Assembly: GCA_025617375.2 (NCBI GenBank)
Contig: JAMYGW020000005.1
Span: forward strand, 1,612,001 to 1,676,000
From: Acarospora socialis
Taxonomy: Eukaryota; Ascomycota; Lecanoromycetes; Acarosporales; Acarosporaceae
DNA: 64,000 nucleotides
Direction of reading: 5' to 3'
Shown: positions 44,800 to 56,479 of the stretch, piece after piece
Position numbering within the stretch: the stretch's first letter is position 1
Layout: every line of letters begins with the position of its first letter
Notes under the pieces: model-generated
What the model was told of the DNA's origin: nothing
The model's database searches: none
What the model saw: only the letters and a program-made list of their open reading frames with translations
Translations under genes and position numbers: made by a program

Positions 44800-46676
44800 A
44801 TGATCTTGTCGTCGAGACAATTACCGATCACGAGGTCCCTCAGACGCGTTCCCCCGTCACTCTACCCAAGCCGAGCCAACCCGTTGCACCCTCAAGACCA
44901 TGCAAAATACAGTTTCCAGCACCTGCTAGAGTCTCCCCTTCCTTTACCGGGTCTCCCTTCGATAGTACCTCGACACGGCTGGAAAGTCTCCTCATACCGG
45001 TTTCGGGGACTTCGTCGACTGCTGTTGTGGACTTGCGGTGTGGGCGTCATCCTGTGGTTTGTGCTATCAACGTTGGCATATCAAAGCCCCCCTTCGGCAG
45101 TGACTTACCAAAGCCATGGTGGAGATGCTTACGAGATCATTGGTGACGATACGCTACCTGAGCTACCATCTCCGGTCATTGTGACAGACAGACGAGGGAG
45201 ATTGAAGTGGACCGTGTCAATACCAACAGATCGTGACTTTCCTCTTCGGCCTCAGGAGTACTCGGACATCTGTGCGCACTCAACAGATGTGTCCAGGCAT
45301 GTTGCGCAGCTCAAGTCTCGCGACGGTGGCCATCATCATGGTGGACGTTCTGGCTACTACCATGTCGATCCGAACTACATGGATGTTGCCGAGGCAGCGA
45401 ATCATGGCATGTTGCCTGGCGTGAGTGACAAGCCAACGTGGTGGACATGGACGGCTGTGGCTGGGAAGAAAGAGGGAAAGGACTCGATGAGTGAGGATCT
45501 GGAAACTATGCAAGGCGTGGAGAAGCAACCTGTGTGTAGCAGGAGCTTGACCTACGTGATGGGATCGAGCGATGCTGGATTTGGGGTGACCTTGATGGGG
45601 CTGTGGATGTCGTACGGGCTTGCCAAGAAAGAAGGGAGAGCGTTCTTCATTGATGATAGCAATTGGTAGGTTTGAATCGTTTTGACGCCCGTACGACGAC
45701 TAAGTCTGTTAGGGCTTACGGCAGATATACAACGTTCTTTCGTCCGATCGCCGTCCCGCCCTGTCTCCCACCTCCAAGGACACAGATCCTTCCCTGCCCG
45801 CACAGTGCGCACCACCTCCTCGTTTCCGCCGCCACCACATCCAGGACCTTTGGCCACGCGTTCAACGAATACTTCGAGGACGGGCATAAGATAGGTGTCA
45901 TGCGTCAACAACCTATCTTTTCCCTTCTCCGCAAGGGCTATGAAGCGCTGTTTCACCTTGCAGAAGATGATGCGAAATATGTGAACCAAAGGATCGAAGA
46001 GCTCAACAAGACCATCCAAGCCAATGGGGGTATAACCGTAGGCGTGCACGTGCGACATGGCGACCGACATCCATTCGAATTCCAATACCAAGGTTCCTAC
46101 ATTCCACTTGAACAGTACGCAGAGGCAGCCCGCGGCCTTATTTCTGGGACACCCAAAATGACGACCACTGCCGATACATCGATATCGGATGGAGTCCTCC
46201 AAACATCATCCAAATTAGTCCTCGCATCCGATGATCCAGACGTCTACACCTCTGCCGAACTATCTCATGCATTGCGGGCTCAAGATCAGCTAACGCTTGC
46301 CACCAAGACCGCCTTGGACGCCGCGACTGGCGATCAGATGGGAAACAAATACGTCGACGACAACGTTGGCTGGGAAGGCGGGTTCTTCAAGGATGTGTCC
46401 TGGAGCTTGGGGCGGTCCGAGCCTTCGGCGCGCAGTCGTAACGAAGAAATCGATAGGCCGGAACCAACAGGACTTGCACTGCAGCTGCGGGAATTGGTCG
46501 GCCGGGCTTACCTGCTTGATCTTGCGGTGCTTGGGCAGTCGGATAGGGTAGTCTGCGGTGTAAGTTCGGTGGCGTGTCGGTTGTTGGCCGTGATGATGGG
46601 TTGGGAGCGGGGCATTGTAGAAGGGGGTTGGAGGAATGTAGATGGACAATGGGACTGGAGGGGTATCATTTGGTGA
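44800..46676 (+). CDS. Type II membrane fucosyltransferase-like glycosyltransferase
   Basis: Probably a Golgi glycosyltransferase related to the GT23/O-fucosyltransferase fold. A basic N-terminal tail of about 73 residues precedes one transmembrane helix (about 74-93, LLLWTCGVGVILWFVLSTLAY without its flanks) and a long lumenal domain. Two exons fit (44800-45665 and 45713-46676; 47-bp intron), giving 609 residues and joining FFIDDSNW to AYGRYTTFF. Family-like features are SLTYVMGSSDAGFGVTLMGL, the sugar-nucleotide motif GITVGVHVRHGDRH (compare HVRRTDK of FUT8), LVLASDDPDVY, and the late VVCGVSSVACRLLAVMMGW, where a CG/S-x-S-x-xxR-like loop is expected. Donor and acceptor sugars are inferred only; ascomycete members are uncharacterised. 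Confidence 0.68.
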
Positions 46677-47283
46677 CCTTGCTGACGGGATTGAAAGCCC
46701 TGCGATCTACGCAGTTTCAGCGGACGTCATGTTCGGGGAGAATCGCATGTAGCCTTGAATATGCATATACGGAGTTAAGCACCGCCCTTGAGCGGCATTT
46801 AGTAGTGTGTGCGTGACATCATCATCACGTTTCTTACTATTACCCCAGCCCTAACTCAAGAGCATACCTTGCTATTACGCGAGAATGTTCTTACACTACG
46901 TCCAACCAAACTTGTGAACCAGACTGTCTCGCACATACTTAAGGTACTGACCTGCTGTTACGGTCGTGACACTCAAGATACCTCAGTCCTTCCTCACGAT
47001 TAATTGGCTGTCATCGAAGCAAGTAAGGTAACACGTCGAGCTTGTCAACCTCGAACAGCGCCCTCTACCAATGGGGCTGAGACAACGACCCGCCAACTAA
47101 AAACACCGTTCAATTCAACCGCAAGCATGTTCGCTGCCATAGATGTTGAATACCTTTAACGCTCCCTCTAACGACTGGACAAAAGTTCATAGAATCTCAT
47201 CGAGCATAGAACGAACAGAGTCCAAGAGGCATCAATTCATTACCAGTAATACTAATAACACAACTGGCTAAACTACTGTACAG
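46677..47283. other. Convergent intergenic spacer
   Basis: Tail-to-tail spacer between the glycosyltransferase and kinesin genes; no feature recognised. Confidence 0.5.
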
Positions 47284-50200
47284 CTAAGGTTCAGTCTCCA
47301 TCGTTCCCGGCCCACTAGAGGCCCGTTGAGACAGACCGATTGAGGTCCGCGAATGGCTGGCTCGTCGTGCCTGCCATAATCTCTTCTCCAACGTTGCAAT
47401 GTAGCGATCCCGTTCCGCCAGGTCGGCGCGCAAAGCACGCACCTGCGCCGCAAGGCTCGCCACGCCGTCATCCTCCCCACTGAGCGAGCAGTTGTCCTCG
47501 GACCCTGACGACTGCATAGATCCCTCTGCACCGACGGCAGCAGATAAGGACGACAACGCCCCACCTTTGTTGACGCCGGTGGACTGCGAGGACAGGATCA
47601 ACCTGTTCAAGTGGGTGATGCGTTCCTTTAATGCCACCCGAGCAAGATGCATTTCCAGCATCTGCTCTTCGTGTCTCTGCTGGGATTCCTTCTCCAGCTT
47701 CTTCTCCTCCTTGTCCGTCTGGTCTCTCGCTGCTCTTTCGAGCTGGCTTTTCAGATTCTGGATCTCCATCCGGTACCGCTCCAGGAGACCCCTGGTTCCG
47801 GCATCACCGCCGTTGGCGAAAGCGGCTTCTGCTCTCTTCGCGTGGCTGACGATATTGTTCTTGGCTCGGGCAGCGAATTTCAGGGTGTTAAGGGTCTCTC
47901 CAATTTGACCACTCGCTGTCACCGCGCTTCCGGGAGATCCGCACTGGATGGTGCAGAGGATACTTACTAGAGAGTTGCCGGACAAGGCTGGTTGGAGAAG
48001 GCGGGTAAGTTTGCTGTCTCGGTATGGAAGATGTCGGCCATCTTTGTCTGCGGCCTTTCCACCCGATTCCTTTGCTCCAGACAGCCGTGCAATGACGGTG
48101 CCAAGAGTCAAGAGCGACTTGTTGATGTGGGAACCTTCGGTTCGTCTCTCCTTGCTCTCGGCGGCTCGCTCCGAACCTGCCAGGTCGATCAAACTAAGAG
48201 TCGACACGCGGACACCACCCTGTTCCATCGCCGCTCCGTCCTTGCCCGCTGGTGGGTCAACGACGCCATCTGTCCTCTCTCTACTCTCTACGACAATCTG
48301 CACAACCGCATGGCTCCGCGAGCTTCGCGCGTTGAACTGTGTGCTGCTCGTCCTTCGCGCGTGATCTCCTTTCGCGATCACCCGCAATAACTGGGTGGGA
48401 CTCTGTACAACTTCTTCTCTCAACGGGGTTGCATAAACCCCTCGTGTGCTATCTTCCCGCAACTTGATCTCTTCGTTTTGAGCACCAGGCGGAGCGAGTA
48501 AGTCGTAAATTTTCTCGTTATAAATCTCCAGGTAACTAACCCGCAACAGGAACTCCAGGTAGGCGACTTGCCTGATATAGGAGAATATGTCTGCAATGGC
48601 TAGAGGGATGACGCCAAGCGAAGTGGCCGTTCCTTGCATGGAGAACGTCTTGCCCGTACCCGTCATACCATATGCGAACACGGTGCCGTTGTATCCCTCC
48701 ATGACGCGGCGTACTAATCGCTTGGCGCACGCGTCGTAGATCTTCTCATTCCGGTCGGAGGTGCTGAAGACGTTGTCTGCACGTTCAAGTTAGATAAAAG
48801 CGTCACTTACGGATCAACAAAAAGCCTACCCAGATGAAACTCGCCACCTTCGCGTCCGCCATACGATATTACCGAGTTACGGCCATCGACAGTCCACTCA
48901 CTGTCTACCTTACCACCATTGGCAATTGGCCGCACGCGCACGCTGACGACAACATTGCCTTTCTTCTCCATGTTTGGGCTTTGGGTTTTACCGTCGCCAG
49001 AACTATCCTCCACGTCTTCAAACTGAGTTGTGGTGGTTGAAAGTGCGGATGAAAACCTGCTCCCTGCGTGCAGCCCAGCTTCAAGCGCAACCCGAGGTAT
49101 CAGTTTGCCGGCACCGCTGTTGTTGAGGAGGCTAGGGGGGTTGCCTCCAGCAAAGTTCGTTTGAGACTCTGTTTTGGTTGTGGTCGGCTTCTTCACTCTT
49201 GTGGTGTCACCATTGTTTGCCGAGCCGTCCGATTCACTTGACCCTCTCTTTCTGACCGCTACTGATGACTGTCGGCTGACGTTTTCAGCTGGTCCACCGG
49301 ATGAGATTCGAAACGTCCTAGCGGTCCGAGGGATACACGGTCCTTTCACCTTGGCCGGGTTCCCAGAGGATGCAGACCCATCCGAGTCGCTTGATCCCCT
49401 CTTCCGAGCTACCGCCGACAGCATGACCTTTATATCCTCGGCGGGTGAGCGCGATGTGATGCTAGAGACCCGCGTCGAACGAGGTATGCTGGCCCTCTTG
49501 GGTACGGCGGAGGTGCCATTATGAGTGGAACCGCTGGAGTCGCTGGATCCTCTTTTCCTGCCGGCTGCGAATGGTGACGCGAATGTCTTCCTAGTAGAAG
49601 AGAGGGATGGGATACGCGACGTCTTTATTGCTTGCACGGAACTGGGTTTCTTCGCTGCTGCTTTTGTTGATGAGACAGCAGGGCCAAAGTCAACGGAAGC
49701 TCTTCTGCTGACTGGTGCGGACGATGTAGGCGTAACGGTTTGGGAAGTGAGACGCGACGAAGGGCGAAGAACCCTTGAGAGGTCGGATGTGCTATGTCCC
49801 TCTACCTTTTTAGCTCCTCCATGGAACCCTCGGCCCTCGGATTCGCTAGATGCTGTTCTGCTAGATGCTGCGGACAGAGTAGGGGTGATGCTATCTGAGT
49901 GGGGGCGCGAGGATGGACCACGAATCTTGGAGATGCTAAGTCTAGTCACGCTGGTGGTCGCGCTGGGCAGGAGAGATCGGTCCGAATCCAAAGATCCCTT
50001 TCGGGTTGGCGCTGCGGATGGCGTGGGTGTATTGCCACCAGACGGAGGACGCGCCGAAAAGCTGGGAATCCTGGTGTTCCCTTTCGGAGGTTGCGGGAAA
50101 GAGGCGACGCTGATAGGTTTACGCAGAGTCTTCCCCGAGGGGCTTGACTCTCTGGTGGTTACGATCGAAACAGATCTTAATGTCGGTATGTTCGAGGTGG

Positions 50201-50426
50201 AGTAAGCGTGCTGCGAGACCAGCGTTGTAGAGGACGAGGACGGCCCGAACCTCGATTGGACGCCTAGCCTGGACGACCCACACGAAGACGAAGGGATCCT
50301 AGCCGAAATCCGCGCGTCGAAAGGAGTCGGGACGCTTTTCCGTAAACCCTGTGGCGGTAAAGGTGGCAAGGCCGTCTTAGGAGGGTTGATAGACGGCCGT
50401 GATGGCTGTGGTAGTGTCGCAGCCAT
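47284..50426 (-). CDS. Kinesin-7 motor, Kip2/KipA type
   Basis: Plus-end-directed microtubule motor; Kip2/KipA proteins ride to microtubule plus ends and affect polarised growth. Two exons fit (50426-48830 and 48776-47284; intron 48777-48829), giving 1029 residues. The join is GGEFHL-DNVFSTSDRNEKIY; reading on to a GTAAGT 26 bp later would break the frame. The first ~465 residues are a basic Ser/Pro-rich tail region with six phased R(K/R)xS-type repeats. The motor follows: VVVSVRVRPI, P-loop YGMTGTGKTFSMQG, SYLEIYNEKIYDLL, NARSSRSHAVVQI, LSLIDLAGSERA, HINKSLLTLGTVI and LPYRDSKLTRLLQPAL. A neck and coiled coil (LERYRMEIQNLKSQLERAAR) and a C-terminal Ser-rich end complete it. The first in-frame ATG is at 50426. 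Confidence 0.93.
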
Positions 50427-52250
50427 GAGAGGCACGAAAGATGTCGAATTGGTATCAACGATGGGATAAGGGCGCGGGCAACGTGTTCTGCGGACGAATA
50501 TAAGATGCTGGAAGAAAGTAGTCGTAACGCTAGGAAGAAGAGAAGCAACCCAAGGGCGTTGGCGCGTAAGAACAACTTATTGTATCTATCACAAAAGACT
50601 CCGAAGTATCCAAGTGGTATCAGTGCGATTGACTGGTCTCGGATGAGCAGCAAAACGGTGCAGTGCGAAGTGCGAATATGCCACAGCAGGTTGTAAAGTG
50701 TGAGGAGGAAAAGGGTGTGTCGAAGAAAACAGACAGCAGGTCAAGGACGTCGGCGCCCAGAGCAACACCCTGTGTTTACATCCCAGAGTTCCTGCTGATA
50801 TAGATCCTCCGTTGCGAATCGGCCTTCCAAGCTGGGACGTGCTCCCCTCCCTCGCAACTTCCCCGAAGTGGTATATCCCCCCACCAGGCCAAATGGATGC
50901 TCTTTCTGCGAAACTCGATAGCGGCAGCGTACGGGACACAAACATCTAATGGAATCCAGAGTTGGGCGTAAGATAGGATAAGAACGGACTTGACTTTGTG
51001 CGGCCGATGAGCATGATATACTGGAGGAAGGAGTCGAGACTGTTGTCGGTCAATGGGTGGTGATTCTTGATGTTACACAGCAGCTTGCAGAAACGGCCGT
51101 GGCCCGTATGCGACAGTGACACACAGGGGCTTTCTACCCATCAATTGCGGGGTTGACTGTAGGAGTTGGTATGGGATAAGAGCGGTAGAATTTTAGGGAC
51201 CCTGTGTTTTCCGCGCGGTGCCCTGCAGCTTGCCCTGTTACCATGCGCAGCTTTTCTACACTGCGCCGATGGTAGGAAGGTCTTTGATATTTAGAACTTT
51301 AGAAATTCCGACGAAAGTGCACAGGGGACGGGTCTCATCACTTTTGCAGGGTCGAGCGCGTCGACAGGGTTTAACTTAACCGGCATGTTGCATGGACGAA
51401 AAGGGGTTTCTTCGGCGGACGGATAACGCCAGATTGTTTGACTGGCTGACTACTCATTGGGTAAGCGTGGCAGACTAAAGTAACTAACTTAAGTGAATTA
51501 AGGTTGCCTATTTTAGTCTCTGCGATCTTGCAGTTTAAGCTCCCGGACGAACAGTCGCTATCCCTGCCCGCTCCGATAAGGTACCTCGAATTTCATACCT
51601 GGAACTCCATACCGGCCTGAAACTACCTTACTCGTACATTAAAGCTATTAATGCTGTGCACACTACTGTGTAACTGCTCGCAGACAGAGAACACTGACTG
51701 AAAGTGCACGTGTGGGAACCTCAGAACAAGGGTACCTATGGCCAGAATGAAGCAGACGAGGATGGACAGGCGAAGTGGTGTTGCTCTCTTGCTGATGTTA
51801 TACAAACGCTCAACAGTGTGAATGCTATACTATTGTCAACTCTCATCCAATACTAACCTGGTGGATATTAAGCTAGACCCGTCGAATCAGATCACGTATT
51901 TACACTCCAACAGCCGAGGCACCCTCGCCATCATCCCGTCACCGATGAAGCTGTACCAATAATCAGCCCTGCATACCGATATCCGTCCGGAATAGAGTGT
52001 GGAAAGGGTCACAGATGAATTATGGTCAAGGATCATTCGCCATTGGAGATTCTCAACGCTGCCTGTGAGGCATTATCGATGAGCTTAAGGTTCATGCCAT
52101 GAACCGTATTCCCGGTGTCTTGAGCCACGCAGACTTTAGCAAATGCAAACACGATCATCCGAACATGGCCTGATATCGATATAACCGCCGGGTGACACCA
52201 ATCACCGACGAAACGCCACTCTTTACTAACACCCTTCCCTGCATGATGCG
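50427..52250. other. Intergenic, kinesin promoter and CDK7 3' flank
   Basis: 1.8 kb with no supported gene. The part next to 50427 should hold the kinesin promoter. Short frames (for example minus 51623-51805, one hydrophobic stretch) look like chance. Confidence 0.5.
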
Positions 52251-53523
52251 CTATCTCATTCCGCTGAAATCGAGTTTCCTGGCCACTTTATCTAACCTTC
52301 CATCTTCCAGTTCGCCGCCCCTTCTTTTGAGATCGTCACCCATCTTGAAGGCGCCGTCACCCTTTCGGGGTAGGTCTTCCTTCCTGGTCGGCCGAGGCTC
52401 GCTCGTCCACCACCTGTGCTGCAAGATCTCTCGAGCTGTGCTGCGCTTTCGTGGGTCAAGTCTTAGCATTGACATCAACACTTCAACTCCCAGAGGACCT
52501 GCCGTGCTGAAGGTCGCCAAGAAGAAATCTGATCCGCGAACGGGATGCAATGTGCCTTTATCAGAGGGTACGTAGTCAGGAAGTTTGGACACACCTGGCC
52601 AGTTTTCTTCAGTGGGAGTGCCGAAAGCATGGCAGATGAGCTCCAGTTGATGCATGTCGGTGTGTCCCGCCACGAATGGTGTTCGCAGTATCAGCTCTGC
52701 AAATACCAGGCCCATCGACCATACATCTACAGCTCCAGAGTAGTATCTGGCACCGTACAAGAGTTCTGGTGGACGGTACCATCGAGTGATAACCTCATGG
52801 GTCATAATGCGATAGGGGTCCGAAAACGATCTCGCAAGTCCAAAATCTGCAAGTTTCACTTCTCCGTCTGCGGCGATCAGCAGGTTGTTGGGTTTGATAT
52901 CTCGGTGAAGTACGAAATTCTCGTGACAGAACCACACCGCACGTGCTAGCATACCCATCCACGCCTTGACATCGGGGGTCCCGTATCTGACACCAGCCGA
53001 GTCCTTGATGAGCATTTCGAGATCACCAAGAGGCAGGTATTCCAGCACCAGGTTCAGGTTTTGATTCTTCGAGGAGAAGACGGAGTGTAAGGCGATGATG
53101 TTCGGATGGGACAGTTCCTGAAGGTACTTGACTTCTCGTATGGCGTCCATGGACAGTCCTTCGCGGTACTCGGTATTGACCTTGATCTTCTTGATGGCCA
53201 CTAAGGATTTCGGATCGGCACTAAGGTGGCCTAGGTAGACTATCGCATACGTCCCTTCTCCTAGCTTCTTGTCTGCTCGTAGTAGACAAATCAGATCATG
53301 TTCCTTGAGGACTGTCTGCAAAGACAACCAAACCTTTCACGTATCGACGCTTGGTTTCCTCGTTCAGCTGTTCGGCCAACTCCGGTTCCGCCTCAGTATT
53401 GGCTGTAGGCTCCCCATGGCTACCGCCATTAGCACTGCTTCGTACTGCTATGGTCTTCCCTTTGTCCGCCGTAGTAATACTATCCGTCGAGCCTGGATGC
53501 GTAATCAGGGGAGATACAGCCAT
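52251..53523 (-). CDS. Cyclin-dependent kinase 7 / Kin28 (TFIIH kinase)
   Basis: Catalytic subunit of the TFIIH kinase module, which phosphorylates Ser5 of the RNA polymerase II tail at promoters. Two exons fit (53523-53334 and 53272-52251; 61-bp intron), giving 403 residues. The ATG at 53523 opens a 60-residue polar extension, then RRYVKDKKLGEGTYAIVYLGH across the splice (KLGEGTYA is the Gly loop). Kinase motifs are VAIKKIKV, DAIREVKYLQEL, FVLHRDIKPNNLL, KLADFGLARSF, activation loop with MTHEVITRWYRPPELLYGAR, and DVWSMGLVFAEL. The NNLL and T-loop wording (THxVxTRWYRxPELL) separates CDK7 from CDK1 and CDK9. An in-frame reading from 53327 without the first exon lacks the proper start. It shares a promoter region with mS41. 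Confidence 0.93.
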
Positions 53524-53882
53524 ATTGCCAGTTGTTGCTCGTGGCGGTACGAGACTTCGACAGCGAGTGTGTTCCAACTCCTAGTCCGACCAAGCTGACG
53601 GCGATCCCTTTAGGGACCTGCATTCTTCGGTGTCCTCATGCCGAGTACCTTCAATCTTGTCGGTTCTTCGTTGTTCAGATGAAGATTGCATGTTTGTTCG
53701 CTCGCAGATCTTAAGGCGCACGGATCACCGCTAGATCAACTCCCTTGAACCTTATAATAGCTTCTTTAAGCCAAAGTCCACAACCTACCTACGGAGGGCG
53801 CTGCACTCTCCACTGCCACTGTTAGTTCAGATCGTCTGTCTACCCTCTAAACTTATTATTCTCATCTCATAAAGCGGCCGGA
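53524..53882. promoter_or_regulatory. Shared bidirectional promoter region, CDK7 / mS41
   Basis: 359 bp between divergent start codons. A CT-rich stretch (ACCTACCTACGGAGGGCG, about 53788-53805) and short AT blocks near 53840-53870 are the only visible features. Confidence 0.5.
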
Positions 53883-54605
53883 ATGATAAGTCGTCATCAT
53901 CATTTACGAGCTCTATCCCCACTACTTGGATCCCTCAATTCTACATCTCAATGCGCCCGCTCTCTTCACCAACACATGACAGCAGGGCGCATACCACCGC
54001 CCACACCGTTCGTTCCTGACGCACACACCTTCCTCTCTCTAATCGGCCGTAACCTCTCCCATCACGCAGCGAAGATTCCTTCATGGGAAGCGCTCTTCTC
54101 CCTTACGTCCAAGCAGCTCCGCGAGCTCGGCGTCGAGCCGGCACGGAGTCGACGGTATCTGCTGCGATGGAGGGAAAAGTTCCGGAATGGGGACTACGGT
54201 GTTGGTGGGGATCTGCAGCAGGTTGTTGATGGCTGTGGAGAGGTCAAGGTGGTGGCAGCGCCGAGCGCAGCCAACGGCGGGAAGGGTCGGGAAGGAGTGA
54301 TCGCGGAGACAAGTGCATTGTCGGGGAGAAAGCTCGTCGTGAATTTGCCGCCTGGAACGCCGACGCCTGCGTTGTCGGCGGCTGAGTTGAAGCCCGTCAA
54401 GGGCTTGAAGGTGCTGGGTGCGCATACGGTTGGTGGTTCGCATGTCGAGCTGGTGAAAGGAACGATGGGGAGGGTCGGAAGGATCAAGGTTCAGGAAGGA
54501 CTGTGGGAGCAGAGAAGGGGGCACAAGATCGATGGTGGAGAAAGACGGAAGGCGGAAGTGCGAGCTAAGAGGCGGAGTGAAGAGAGGAGAACGACGAGGA
54601 AATAG
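53883..54605 (+). CDS. Mitochondrial small ribosomal subunit protein mS41 (IGR-motif, FYV4 family)
   Basis: Component of the mitochondrial ribosome small subunit (yeast Fyv4). A 240-residue intronless frame starts with a basic, hydroxylated, acid-free presequence (MISRHHHLRALSPLLGSLNS), fitting mitochondrial import. The IGR domain follows at about residues 40-105: PPPTPFVPDAHTFLSLIGRN, then WEALFSLTSKQLRELGVEPA and RRYLLRWREKFRNG. The C-terminal part ends in a strongly basic tail (RRKAEVRAKRRSEERRTTRK), usual in Pezizomycotina members, which are longer than yeast Fyv4. Divergent from CDK7. Confidence 0.88.
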   Translation: MISRHHHLRALSPLLGSLNSTSQCARSLHQHMTAGRIPPPTPFVPDAHTFLSLIGRNLSHHAAKIPSWEALFSLTSKQLRELGVEPARSRRYLLRWREKFRNGDYGVGGDLQQVVDGCGEVKVVAAPSAANGGKGREGVIAETSALSGRKLVVNLPPGTPTPALSAAELKPVKGLKVLGAHTVGGSHVELVKGTMGRVGRIKVQEGLWEQRRGHKIDGGERRKAEVRAKRRSEERRTTRK

Positions 54606-54951
54606 ATTCCTTGACGTTATACCCGTCTCCCAATACCAACTGTATTTCAAGCGTTATAGCAAGCTCCAGAGTAAATGATAGCACTTTCAGCCTTAATCAG
54701 GGCTATCCATAAACTCTTACACAAGAGGAGTATTCAAGTATGATCCCTACGAACCCTTATGTAGCATAAATATATTAAGATCTACGCTCGTATCACTAAA
54801 TCTTTCTTGTCTGCATCCAAACCGCATCTTAATCGAGCGCACGCATACACGTCCACCGCGAGATATGCTGCTTCGTACGCCCGGAGACACTTTTGAGTTG
54901 ATGTTAGATGGGTGACATGTGACTCCATTACAGCCGGCCTTCTATCCTGTA
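54606..54951. other. Short intergenic spacer
   Basis: 346 bp between two same-strand genes; terminator of one and promoter of the next. Nothing else seen. Confidence 0.5.
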
Positions 54952-56068
54952 ATGGCTTCCCCAGCGACTTTGGGCAACCTAGTCCGCCTGGTGCCCCTGG
55001 CTTTGAGTGAGCTACCAGCACATCCAGCCCTGACGGCTCAGTCTTCACTTTCAAACGAGCTGGTTCCAAGGTCTGAGGGCGCTGGTGATCTAGTTCCCCC
55101 AGAGACTGGCCGTCCTCGGCTTCTACCCTTCGTCAAAGAAATCCTTGCCCAAGCCACCAGCTTCGTAGACGATGTTCTACCAAGAACCTTTTCGGAGGCG
55201 AATGAGAAAAGATCCAGCCCAGCTACAGTAAAAGTGAAAGTCCTGAAAAGAGAGCTTGATCGCCAGCAACTGTCACATATCCCCTGGGCCACTGGCAGCA
55301 TTCCCAGACAGGTACCACTTTCCCCCGGATTGCGCAGCGAGGCTTGGTTTGCAAGACGCAGTTGCCACACGAATCAGAGCCAGACTGGCACAGCGAGCCT
55401 CGCGGAGTTTGAGCGCGGGCTGTTGGTCGACCACTCGGAGCATGAGCAGGAGTACACGCCGGGCGTATATGACGCTCATCATGTCTTGAATTGGGATGTG
55501 GAGACTGTGTCTACCGAGTTCGCTGTTGGAGGATCTTACAGTCATGTTCGAATGTGCAGTAAGTATGATCACCGCAGGTGCTACGTCTGTCATTGATCCA
55601 GGGAACAGTCTACGAGATGTGCCACAAGCTGCCCTGGCCTCTGGCGCCTCGTGTGTTTCCTGTCCTTGTAGTTCTTGCCATGATGGGAGACGGCTTCATC
55701 GTCCTACAGGTTCCAGTTTCAGTTGAGTCACTTCCCACATCTTTCTACAGCAATGGCCGGAACCTGCGCGAGGGGGACAGTGCTTTGAAGAGGAGGAAGC
55801 CGGTACTGGGGTGGGAAGACACTTGTCTCACACGCTAACCGTATGCTGACTGACATGTTGCTACAGCGTCTATGCGAGCATCGAACGATGTCGCATGCTT
55901 CCGGATCAAACTATCGAGTGGACCATGGCGACGGCGAGTGATGCCAAAGGATGGCTGCCCATGTGGGTGCAAAAGTTGGGCATCCCAGGCGCCATTGTCA
56001 AGGACGTAGGCTTATTTGTTAAGTGGATTGCGAAGCAGAGGCGGTCCGGCGCCGGGGAATGTCGATGA
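54952..56068 (+). CDS. DUF3074 (START-like) protein
   Basis: Fungal protein of unknown function whose DUF3074 domain has the START-like lipid-binding fold. Three exons fit (54952-55558, 55609-55810, 55867-56068), giving 336 residues. Family blocks are LGNLVRLVPLALSELPAHP, FVDDVLPRTF, KVKVLKRELDRQQLSHIPW, SEAWFARRSCHTN, GTASLAEFERGLLVDHSEHE, EYTPGVYDAHHVLNWD, then across the first intron MCIYEMCHKLPWPLAPRVFP, FYSNGRNLREGDSALKR, across the second KPVLGVYASIERC, and IEWTMATASDAKGWLPMW with VQKLGIPGAIVKDVGLFVKW. Both introns have good signals, and the frame breaks without them. It is the last intact gene before the AT-rich island, which begins ~400 bp downstream. Confidence 0.9.
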
Positions 56069-56479
56069 TAACCCAGTTTTCTTGGCTTCGTAGGCTGTGA
56101 CGGGTTTATACCTCTGCACACAACAAGTGGGTTCCTGTTAAGATCAAGAGATGCCATTGCTCCGTCAATGCACAACAATAATCAACCGATACCAATCTTC
56201 TCTGAGATTGTTGCCGCCAGTCAATGTCTCGCACGAAGGATGACTGGATGAAAGCAGAGCCAGATATACTGCTTACAGCTTGGGTCGTGAATCATTGCTT
56301 TGTTGCACGTCATCCAAACTGAAGCCCTCAATAGCTATAATAGTACAGGAATCCAGTCTGGTTGTTGTGGTTTGTCCAAGCATACGGAGTAGAGAACAGA
56401 GAACTCAGGTGAATTAGAACGCTCCGTCAAGATAGGTCCCGAGTACGGTGGATGATAACGAGGTTACCGACACATCAAA
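56069..56479. other. Spacer between DUF3074 gene and AT-rich island
   Basis: Normal-composition DNA with no gene; composition switches abruptly near 56480. Confidence 0.5.

Noticed and set aside
49525-50205. 226-codon plus-strand frame across the kinesin gene
   Set aside because: It is antisense to the Ser-rich kinesin tail; its repetitive appearance mirrors the phased repeats of the real gene, and it has no family motif.
50433-50435. GTG at 50435 as the kinesin start
   Set aside because: Nuclear fungal genes use ATG; the in-frame ATG three codons later (50426) is preferred.
52545-52949. 134-codon plus-strand frame inside CDK7
   Set aside because: Antisense of the kinase core; no independent signature.
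10267-56068. Secondary-metabolite or defence gene cluster
   Set aside because: No polyketide synthase, peptide synthetase, terpene cyclase, NLR-like or toxin-like gene; the intact neighbours have unrelated housekeeping roles.
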